Source: Lycium barbarum (taxonomy: Eukaryota; Streptophyta; Magnoliopsida; Solanales; Solanaceae). Taken from it: a stretch of 64,000 nucleotides of DNA. Positions 34,001 to 43,696 of the stretch are shown here, one piece after another. The notes under the pieces are model-generated. The model saw only the letters and a program-made list of their open reading frames with translations, was not told the origin of the DNA and searched no databases. The translations under genes and the position numbers were made by a program. Location: contig NC_083339.1 in NCBI RefSeq assembly GCF_019175385.1, positions 112,887,601 through 112,951,600 of the forward strand, read 5' to 3'. Every line of letters begins with the position of its first letter. Positions within the stretch are counted from its first letter, which is position 1.

Positions 34001-35841
34001 TTTTAAAATTAAGCTTTAATGTGACAATGGCAAGAACAGATTTTACCAAATTACTCTAGAATGGGGTAATCAGTGATAAGGAAATAAACAAGTTGATCAC
34101 ACTTAAACTCAGTCAAGAAAATAGCAAAAGACAGTGTTCCATTTTTTAAGGTGAAGATACTTCATTAAAAAAAAAACTCTTAGTATTATGAAAGGATTTT
34201 GATTTTGATTTTGGCAAGCAAATACCTCTTTTTTGTGCAGCCGAATCCCAAGAATGGATTTTGAAGCTATGGTGCTTCCAAACCTCAACTCTCAGCCACA
34301 CGAGCACGAATAAATAGAAAACCAAATTTTAGAACTATAAAATTTTGACCCGTTTAGGGTTAAAGTTAAATTTTTCAAACTTTTAGAAGCTTTGAACTGA
34401 AAATTCTGGACTCTAAAATCACTGTCGAATATTGAATTTTCAATTGAATTGAATCTTCCCCCTTTTCGATGGTCTGGGGGTGGTTCTATTTATAGAACCC
34501 TCCAAGTCAAGACCAACCTCAAAACCATCGATGTGGGACAAACAAAATCCCAAATATTATACTGTGCAACAAAATTGACGGTGAAATGAAACCTTAAACA
34601 ACATGAATGGCCAGATCTAAGCCCTTGATGGCTCGATCCCAACATTTCACTTTTAACTAATAGGATTTGAGAGAACACAGTGTAGTACAACAAAAGTAAA
34701 GCAATATTGACTCGGTAATTCAAAAGAAAAAATAAAATAGAGATGATTACCTAGATATAGGAGTGAATCGAGTGAAAAAATGAAAAAGATGTTGACCTTT
34801 CATGGAATAAAACATGCAAAAGTTGATTGCAGTTCAACCCCTTTATATTTGCATCGATTTTGGTATGAAAGAGGAGGAGAAAAATGGGGCGACGCCCTAG
34901 GGTTTCACGAAAATGGCAATGGGAGGAACCTTCTAGGTTTCTCCCCCCTTTTCTCTTTCTATTTTGTGTAAATGAAAATAAGTGTAGGGTATTCCCCCTT
35001 AATAGCCCGGATGGGCTGGGTCTGGCCTATTTTAAAAGATATTGCAAAATGTCCAGTAGGGACATTTATTTAAGGACATAAATCAAACATAGCTAATAAT
35101 TTAAAACTTGCAAAAATGTCCTTAGGGACAGAATTTTAAGGACATAAATTAAAACGGCTACAAACTTAAAAATGTAACAAATAATTATTTCAAATATAAC
35201 CCTATTTTAAAACATAGCCTAGATTTAATTTAAAACCAATTAATTATGTAGCTAATTTAGAATTTGCATTAAGTTCTAATCCAATTGAATATTTAAATCA
35301 TGGCCACACTTATCCTAATTAATTAATTGGATTTAAATTGAAATGGTAGCCTTAACTAATTTGAACCAATGAATTTGGTTAATTCAATTAAAACCACTAA
35401 TGAGTTAATTTTGCAGAAAATGACCCTAATTGCCTTGATTCCATGAATTGGATCATTTCAATTGTGGTCGTGACTAAAATAAAACAAATACAGACATAAT
35501 CACACAGAATAGGAACAATTAAGCAAATATGGGCACAACATTACAAATTGAGGGGTAAAATGGTAAATTCTTCAGTTAATCAAATTTCCCTGGATAAGTA
35601 AGATAAGATACTTCATATTTTCCTTTTTTACTAAATAAATAATTATCTTAAAAAAGTAAACACTTCAAGAAATATCATAAATGCATTTACTAATTCTCAA
35701 ATTATTTATGGCATTAATAGTCTCTTTGTTAATTTATAAAATCAACTTGACTTTCAAAATTCTGAATTTATTTTATCTTGTCATCCAGGGACTTCGATTA
35801 ACTAAAGTTATTTATGAGAGGTCAAAAATTAAGTGTCAACA
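31073..35841 (+). mobile_element. Solo LTR, Tat/Ogre-like, 4.77 kb, inside the LINE
   Basis: Bounded by the perfect 5-bp repeat GTAGG at 31068-31072 and 35842-35846. It begins TGTTACGG and ends GTGTCAACA, giving the TGTT...AACA termini of an LTR. Early blocks such as 'gagtcgccatttaattttt', 'gtaatccagagttctaggt' and 'gggaaggtgttagacaccc' match what I recall of Solanaceae Ogre/Tat LTR starts, and Ogre LTRs are unusually long. There is no primer site, gag or pol and no second copy of the start, so a solo LTR is preferred over a full element. The family assignment is from memory. Confidence 0.7.
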
Positions 35842-35959
35842 GTAGGATGTGCTGCCATGGAAACCTCAGTCTACACATTTGATATATAATCAAGTTGATC
35901 TCGTAAATTACTTTGTTGATGGACATCTTCCCACCATGTAGAACTGTATTCCTCTACCT

Positions 35960-37298
35960 CTATATCTGCCATATGGTAAACATTAGAATAGCTTTGAATA
36001 TAGTTTTGAACTTTGAGGGACAATCTGTATTCCACCAGACTTGTAGGACTTGCTTGACTTGTTGAAACTGTATTGTGATGCCTACAGTAGCTTTAACATA
36101 TGTCCAAAATTTTGTAGCAACATTCCCTATAACAAACAGATGATCCATAGTTTCATGTTGTCTATGATCACAGCAATAACAACTTGCTTCAGTATCTATC
36201 CCAATCCTTCTTGCTACCTCTCTAACTGGTATTTTAAAATTCCACAGCCTTCAAAACAAGAAAGATATCTTAAAAGGTACTCCTGATATCCATATGTTCT
36301 TAAAGATATCTGACTTGGTTGCTTTTCTCCTCAAAAGTTCCCATGTAGTACCTCCTGTGAATTTACCTGATGCTGTCATCATCCATCTTGGCTTGTCCCC
36401 ACTCTTCTGTTGGTTTATGAAAGTGAAACTCATCTAATATATGATCTACAATGTCCATGGGGAATAATTGATACAACCTTCCTATGTTCCAACCTTCCTG
36501 CAACATAAGTTTTTTCACATCTTGAACACCCTCATCTATCACAAAATCATCAGGAACAATATGCTATAGAGCCCTTAAATTTGTCCAGTTGTCAAATCAT
36601 ACATTTACAGTTCCACTCCTTGGTTCCCACCATATTTCATGTTATATATTATCTCTAGCCTCTAGCATTACCTTTAATACTTGAGAACCTCCTTTTACTG
36701 CACATTCTAAGGACTGTGGCATATTCTAAGGATTGTGCCTTTTGCAGTATTTGATCCACATGTAGTTTTCCCATATAGTTGTCTTGAATTTCCACCAAAG
36801 TTTTGCACATAGGGCTTTAGATACATCAAACAATTATCTACAACCTACTCCTTCCTCTTTTGGCATACACAAATTCAACCATGATAACCAATGCCTTCTT
36901 CTGCCTTCCTCACTATTGTTCCAGAAGAATCTTGCAAATATTTTATGCAAATCATTGATAACACATTTTGGAGGTTTGATAGCTGACAACAGATGTATTG
37001 GCATGCTTATCAAAACATTAGTGATCAAAACAGCTTTTCCTCCAAATGATAGTAATCTTTCTTTCCAAGTCTGCAGCTTATTCTTTACTTTCATGATCAA
37101 ATAATTGTAATTAGCTTTCCTCTTCCTTGAGTGTGTAACACGACAACCAAAATATGTAAAAGGGAAAGTGCCTCTTCAAAAACCATTAATGTTTTCCACT
37201 TGCTGTATCAACACATTAGACACTTTATTGTAGAAATAAAAAGAGCTCTTGCCTTTATTAATAAGTTGGCCTGATATATGCTCATAGTCATGTAATAC
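35960..37298 (-). pseudogene. LINE ORF2 reverse transcriptase C-terminal part and zf-RVT
   Basis: From the 37,298 end the minus strand encodes LHDYEHISGQLINKGKSSFY, then after a stop GTFPFTYFGCRV, then KLQTWKERLLSFGGKAVLI, FARFFWNNSEEG and HWLSWLNLC. These are the typical C-terminal blocks of plant L1 reverse transcriptases. Further on come WELLRRKATKS, a Cys/His cluster (CYCCDHRQHE) and MDHLFVIGN, the zf-RVT region. Several stops interrupt it. Confidence 0.8.
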
Positions 37299-38930
37299 TG
37301 TAACGACCCATTTGGTCGTTATAGTCTTTTCGGCATTTTCGCCCGTTCCCGAGCATTGATTAGCTCACTTGTGATCCAAAAGGACCGTTGACATGCTTCT
37401 CGAGGTGTCTAGACCGGATTCGAGAAAGTTTTGTGAAAATATAGGCTTAAAGTGAAAAACAGTTGACCCAAAGTTGACTTTTGGGCAAACGAACCTTTGT
37501 TGGAATTCTGTCAATTTCGAGAGGTCCGGATGGTCGTTTAGAACTTGTATGTGTATTTAGTTAGATTCTCAATGCACTTGGATGCATTTCGGGACTTGGG
37601 TTGGGAATTTGGGATTAAGGCGTCGGGAGTTGACTCGGTCAACGAGATCTTCGTTGGGAATTTTGAGGCCACTGGCGCCTTCGTAGCACATTTTCATATA
37701 GGACTAGGTATTTGGTATGTGAGTAGATGGCCTCGAGAATTAGTCAAAAAATTAGATCGAAAGATAAAACTTGGGTTAAGTTTCTGGTATCTGGTGCCCG
37801 CTTTGGCGGCACTAGCACCGCTAGAGCAATAGCCCTGCCGCCGAAGCAGTGAAGAGGATTTTTTGCCTCGACCGCTGAAGCGGCACCCCTGGAGCAGTCC
37901 CAACACTGCTAAAGCGGGTGATGGGCAGTTAGTGATATTAATAAAGTGTTTAAAGCCCTTAGACCCTCATTATGTCCCCTTTCGATATTTGAGCTTCAAG
38001 AAACTGTTCTTAGAGATATTTGGAGGAGAATCTTGGAGGTAAATCTTTCCTATTTCTTCATTCTTCCTTTAATTCATTATTATGTTAGATTCCCCTTTTC
38101 TCTTAATAAACCCATGATGATGCGAGTTCAAAGAGGGTTTTGGAAGAACATTTTCCGTAGAATTATTAATGATAAATTGGTGATTTTTATGTTAGATATT
38201 GACTAATCTAAGCATATTAAGCATATATCTTCCATTTTTAGCGTTGAATTTCGAAATTGGAGACTTAGGGTCTGTATCCAATTTGGAGGTTTTGCTTGAA
38301 ATAAAAAATTAGACTAATCCTTGAGTTAAATCAATAATTAGTGGTTGGGTCATTATTACCTAGTACTTAATTTGGTATTTTGTTCCCAAATTTCCCGTTT
38401 TGCCATTGTGGGCCCATTTCCCCAATTTCTAGGGTTAGAATTGACCTAATTGAAAAAGTAACAATATTGGCGTCATTCTTCACGAATTCTAATATAGAAT
38501 TCGATTATGCTTAGACTACTTTGGTTCTGAGGTTCAGCGGAAGGGCAAGGCAAAGGAATGAGTTGTTGGTGTTGTGGTTCAGCAATCCAGGTAGGTTATG
38601 GCTTACCTTTGGTGAGACTTCGTATAGTGAAACACATATTTAGATTATAATGTCAGAGACAACATGTAAACCTTCGGGTATGAAGTCGAGTTCGATATTG
38701 CCTTAGGTTGGGCCTTGTTGTGTGTTGGGACTGGCCATCCCGTTATGTGTGCTTTGATTGTTCCATTGTGATGGTTTGATGCCATGAGTAGTTGGTAGAT
38801 ATTGGAATATGTGTTATTATCTTGATTGAGATAGAATTGACATGCCCATTGTTGGTATTTATTATTGGATATGTTGTTGGCGTATCCACTGTTGGTACTT
38901 GTGATATTGATATATTGCTAGCATACCATT
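37299..38930 (+). repeat. A 5' LTR, truncated
   Basis: Starts TGTAACGACCC and aligns with 43697 to about 45,337. It then jumps directly into gag sequence equivalent to about 47,213, so its 3' half, the primer site and the gag start are deleted. Confidence 0.85.
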
Positions 38931-38935
38931 GTTAC

Positions 38936-39900
38936 TGCTCCCGGCGGGGGTTCACAGACTAGGGGAGGAGCGTAAACCCCTGAGCAAAGGGCCTACATGG
39001 GCAACATATCTCGCCGCAGCTATGGCTCCTTGCATTGATACGATACCTGCCCTTGATGAGGATATTAGGCCCATGGAGGGAACCGTTATGACTGTTGTTG
39101 ATCAGGACCTGGTGGGGAGATTAAGAAAGTTAGAGCCACCAAGGTACTTTGGTACTTCGTCTGAGGATGCCTATGAATTTATTTTTGATATACATGAGTT
39201 GTTGCACCATATGTGGATAGTGGAGACCTACGACATTGATTATGTGTCCTACCAGTTTCGCGGCGATGCGATGGCGTGGTGGAGGTATTTTGTGGTGTGC
39301 TGACCTAAGGGTTCTCCTCTTTTGACTTGGACTCAGTTTTACCGGGCCTTCCTTGTGAAGTATATGCTCCGGTCTTTGAGAGTGGCGCGTAGGGAGTAGT
39401 TTCTACACCTTGAGCAGAGGGGCATGTCCTTCGAGTCCTATGTGACCCGTTTCCTTTATCTGGCTCTTTATTCCACTCGATTGATCCCTACCGATGTCGA
39501 TAGGATCAGGAGCTTTGTTGGAGGACTAGTGAGCTCTTTACATATTCCTTATCTTTAGATGGAGTCTATAGGGGCTTTCTTCCAGTCCAGTATCGAGCAT
39601 GCTTCTATGGTTGAGGGCGCTAAGGCCCGTGCTTTTAGTGGTGGTGACAAGAGGCCACTCAGACTGGCAGTTTTGGGGGTTCTGGTTCGACCGACACCAG
39701 TAAGTTCTTGAGGCCACCTCAGCCCTATTCAGGTCATCTCGTGCATTCAGCATTACCGGCTTCCTCTAGTGATCCAGCTAAGCATAGAGCTCTTGAGAGT
39801 TCGTTCTCTAGATCAGTGGATAGGGCAGCTTCATCTGGGTCTTCAGCTTCTGTGTTTTAGTATTCGACTCCTTTCACTTACTTTTCATGTGAGACGCCGG
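38936..39900 (+). pseudogene. A gag remnant
   Basis: Encodes AAAMAPCIDTIPALDEDIRP, VVDQDLVGRLRKLEPPRYFG and DAYEFIFDIHELLH, followed by MAWWRYFVVC and a stop at 39301. The frame then continues brokenly through a Retrotrans_gag-like region (TWTQFYRAFL, YVTRFLYLA). The N-terminal arm is missing because of the LTR-gag deletion. Premature stops include a TAG inside the LEQRG-like block region. Confidence 0.75.
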
Positions 39901-40104
39901 TCAGTTTTTGAGGCCACCTCAGCCCTATTCCGGTCGCCTCATGCATTCAGCATTACAGGCTTCCTCTAGTGCGCCACCTAAGCATAGAGCTCCTGAGAGT
40001 TTGTTCTCCAGATTAGTGGATAGGGCAGCTTCATCTGGGTCATCAGCTTCCGTCTTTTAGTATTCGACTCCTCTCACCTACTTTTCGTGTGGAGAGGTTG
40101 GGCA
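39709..40104 (+). repeat. 198-bp tandem duplication in A gag
   Basis: The block starting TTGAGGCCACCTCAGCCCTA occurs at 39709 and again at 39907. B has only one copy. The length is a multiple of three. Both copies include 'tttagtattcgactcc', where the TAG is in frame. Confidence 0.85.
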
Positions 40105-40120
40105 TGTTGCTAGGATATGT
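40079..40120 (+). pseudogene. A zinc knuckle (first Cys lost)
   Basis: Encodes YFSCGEVGHVARICP. The CX2CX4HX4C pattern is intact except that the first Cys is Tyr (TAC). C keeps all four ligands at 52932-52973. Confidence 0.75.
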
Positions 40121-40389
40121 CCCCGACCTAGGCTGGATTATCAGTCACCGAGGACTCCGGTATCATCCGGTGGTCGAGGTGGGACTTTTCAGAGAGGCGG
40201 TGCTCAGTCAGGCCGCCGTACTTCCCAAGGACCTAGAGGTGGGTCCCAGCTAGCCAGAGGTGGTACTCAGAGTGCGAGAGGGGGATCACCAAATGGGCGT
40301 GGTGGAGCCCATTGTCACTCATTTCCTAGTGGGTTCGAAGCAGAGGCCTCAGATGTTGTGATCTCAGGTACCATTTCTGTCCGTCATAG

Positions 40390-43300
40390 AGCAGCATCTG
40401 TGTTATTTGATCCTGGATCCACTTATTCGTATGTATCTACATCTCATGCCGTTGGTTGGATTTGCCTTGTGATAGCATAAATATGCCTGTCCATGTGTCT
40501 ACTCCAATCGGAGATTCTGTGGTTGTTGATCGAGTCTACCGATCTTGTTTGGTTAGTTTTAAGGGGTACGACACTTGGGTAGATTTGATTATTCTTGATA
40601 TGGTGGACTTTGATATTATATTGGGTATGTCCTGGCTCTCTCCTTATCATGCGATCTTGGACTGTCACGCCAAGACAGTCACTTTAGCCATGCTGGACAT
40701 TCCTAGGCTTGAGTGGAGAGGTACTCCTAGTCCCGCTCCGAAGAAGGTCATTTCCTTCCTTTCGGCAAAAAAGTTAGTAAGTAAGGGGTGTTTAGCGTAT
40801 TTGGCACATGTTCGTGATACGACGGTTGCATCTCCACCCTTTGAGTCTATCCCTATTGTGAGCGAGTTCGCGGAGGTATTTTCGTCAGATTTGTCGGGTA
40901 TGCCACCTGATTGCGACATTAATTTTTGTATCAATATGGACCCGGACACTCGTCCCATTTCCATCCCACCATATCGGATGGCACCTGCCAAGTTGAAGGA
41001 GCTTAAGGAACAATTGCAGGATTTATTGAGCAAGGGGTTCATTAGACCGAGCGTCTCCCCTTGGGTGCTCCAGTGTTATTTGCGAAGAAGAAAGATGGGA
41101 CCATGAGGATGTGTATTGATTACTGCCTATTGAACATGGTCACTATCCGGAACAATTGCCCTATGCCTTGTATTGATGATCTGTTTGACCAGCTTCAGGG
41201 TGCTTCGGTGTTTTCGAAGATTGATTTGCTTTCCGGCTATCACCAGTTGAAGATCATGCGGAGGATATTTTGAAGACAACATTTCGGGCGAGGTATTGTC
41301 ACTATGAGTTTCTATTGATGTCTTTTGGGCTTACCAATGCCTCGGCTGAATTTATGACCTTAATGAATGACATTTTTAGGCCGTTTCTCGATTCCTTTGT
41401 GATTGTGTTTGTTGATGACATCTTGGTGTATTCGAAGAGTATAGAGGAGCATAAAATCCATCTTCGTACCGTTCTTGGGTTGTTGAAGAAACATAGCTTG
41501 TTTGCTAAATTTTCTAAGTGTGAGTTTTGGTTGAAGTCGGTGGCATTCTTGGGCCATGTGGTGTCCAAGAAGGGGATTATGGTTGATCCACAGAAGATTG
41601 AGGCTGTGAGGGGTTGGCCGACGCCCACTACGATTACTGAGATTCTTAGTTTTGTGGGTTTGGCCAGTAACTACCATCTCTTTGTGAAGGGTTTTGCTGC
41701 CATATCTTCATCTTTGCTCAGATTGACTCAGAAGGATGTTCCCTTCCAGTGGACGGATGGTTGTGAGGAGAGTTTCCAAAAGCTCAAGCTCATTTTGACC
41801 ACAGCCCCGATCCTAGCCTTACCCGTGAAAGGTCAGGATTTCGCTGTTTATTGTGATGCTTGCCGTATCAGTTTTGGTGCGGTGTTGATGCAGAGGGGTA
41901 GAGTCATAGCTTATGCTTCCCGTTAGTTAAAAGTTCACTAGAAGAATTACCTTACCCATGACTTAGAGTTGCTAGCAGTAGTCTTCGCTTTGAACCATTG
42001 GAGGCACTACTTATATGGTGTCCATTGTGATATTTTTACCGATGACCGTAGCCTTCAACATGTGTTAACCCAGAGAGTTCTTAATTCCTGGCAGCGCCGA
42101 TGGATGGAGCTCCTGAAGGACTATGACATCTTCATTTTATATCATCCCAGAAAAGCCAATGTGGTGGCTGATGCCTTGAATGGTAAGGCAGTGAGTATGG
42201 GAAGTTTAGCTCGAGTGATTGTTTCCGAGCGTCCATTAGCCATGGAGGTTCAGACTCTGGCTAACAGTTTTGTCCATCTTGATATTTCAGCCCCGTGAAG
42301 GATTTTGTCCTGTATAGGGGCGAGGTCATCTTTATTAGATCGGATCAGGGCTCATAAGTTTGAGGATGCTCAGTTGAGTAAGATCCGAGATAAGTTTTCG
42401 AGAGGTGAGGCCAAGGAAGACGTGATTGATTCTGAGGGCATTCTGCGGATTAGAGAACGCGTGTGCATTCCTCGTGTTGGTGATCTGATTTAGTCTGATT
42501 TATCTGAGGCCCATAGCTCTCGCTATTCTATTCATCCGGAAGCGACTAATATGTACCGTGACTAGAGGAAACACTATTGGTGGCGTCGTATGAAGAGAGA
42601 TATAGTGGATTTTGTTGCTAGTGGATCGGTTGACTAAGTCCGCTCACTTTGTTCCAGCTCAGGTTTCCTATATCGTGGAGAAGTTAGCTAAGATGTATAT
42701 TCGGGATATTGTGAGACTACATGGGATCCCTATTTCTATTGTATTTGATCGGGATACTATCTTCGCTTCCCGATTCTGGAGGGCATTTTATGAGGAGTTG
42801 GGTACCCGATTGGACTTTAGTATAGCTTTCCATCCCCAGACCGATGGCCAGTCCGAGTAAACCATTCAGGTGCTTGAGGACATGTTGAGAGCGTGTGTTA
42901 TTGATTTTGATGGTCATTGGGATCAACACTTGCCCTTAGTAGAGTTTGCGTACAATAATAGTTATCATTCGGGTATTGGCATGGCGCCTTCTGAGGCATT
43001 ATATGGTAGGAGATGTGGATCTCCGATTAGTTAGTTTGATGGGTTCGAGACTCGATCTTAGAGCACGGATCTATTGAGAGAGTCCCTTAATAGAGTGAGA
43101 GTTATTCAAGACAAGCTTGTGGCAGCTCAGAGTCGGCAAAAGATGTAAGCAGACCGGAAGGTCCGGGATTTGAAGTTTGCTATTGGTGACCAGGTTCTAT
43201 TGAACGTTTCACCCATGAAGGGTGTTATGAGGTTTGGTAAGAGGGGTAAGTTGAGCCCCAGGTACATTGGTCCATTTGATATTGTGGATTGTATCGGTGA

Positions 43301-43640
43301 TGTAGCTTATGAGTTAGCATTGTCGCGAGGCTTGGCGGGAGTTAGCATTGTCGCCAGGCTTGGCGGGAGTTCATCCAGTCTTTCATGTTTCGATGCTGAA
43401 GAAATACCATGCTGACAGTACCTACATTGCCCATTGGGATTTTATATTTCTTGATTAGAATTTGATTTATGAGGAGGAGCCTATCGTGATCTTGGATAGG
43501 CAGGTTCGGAAGTTGAGGTCAAAAGAAATTGCTTATGTGAAAGTGCAATAGAAGCACCGTCCTGTGGAAGAGACTACTTGGGAGATTGAGTCTGATATGT
43601 ATATCTGATATCCCCAGTTGTTCACTGATTCAAGTATTTC
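40390..43640 (+). pseudogene. A pol polyprotein (protease, RT, RNase H, integrase, chromodomain), broken
   Basis: The protease motif LFDPGSTYSYVS (Asp at 40409) is intact. Reverse transcriptase blocks lie at 40,850-41,500 and include [12 protein letters not shown] and FVDDILVYS (both catalytic Asp at 41413-41418 kept), interrupted by two frameshifts near 41,045 and 41,260. RNase H spans 41,750-42,200 ([19 protein letters not shown]), with stops at 41,924 and 41,938. Integrase is shortened: the zinc-finger/first-Asp part is deleted at about 42,620, while VFDRDTIFASRFW and PQTDGQSE remain. Tryptophan positions are converted to TAG at 43032 and 43059. The chromodomain-like end lies at about 43,470-43,610. 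Not functional. Confidence 0.85.
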
Positions 43641-43696
43641 CCTACTTTCCCCCTTTTTTTCGCTCGAGGACGAGCAACAGTTCAATTGGTATTTGA

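Larger units (their letters stand above)
29937..37298 (-). mobile_element. L1-type LINE, minus strand, 5' truncated and interrupted
   Basis: The poly(A) tail (T run from 29,936) abuts the E1 LTR. Reading away from it on the minus strand come the RNase H domain (31030-30461), the Tat/Ogre solo LTR insertion (31,073-35,841), a zinc-binding zf-RVT region (about 36,430-35,960) and the C-terminal reverse transcriptase/thumb region (37,298-36,790). The catalytic front of the reverse transcriptase and the endonuclease are missing, because chromovirus A inserted at 37,298. Stops and a frameshift show it is dead. Confidence 0.8.

Noticed and set aside
31073..35841. Full-length LTR retrotransposon with two LTRs
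   Set aside because: The start sequence does not recur before the end and there is no primer site or pol, so a solo LTR explains it better.
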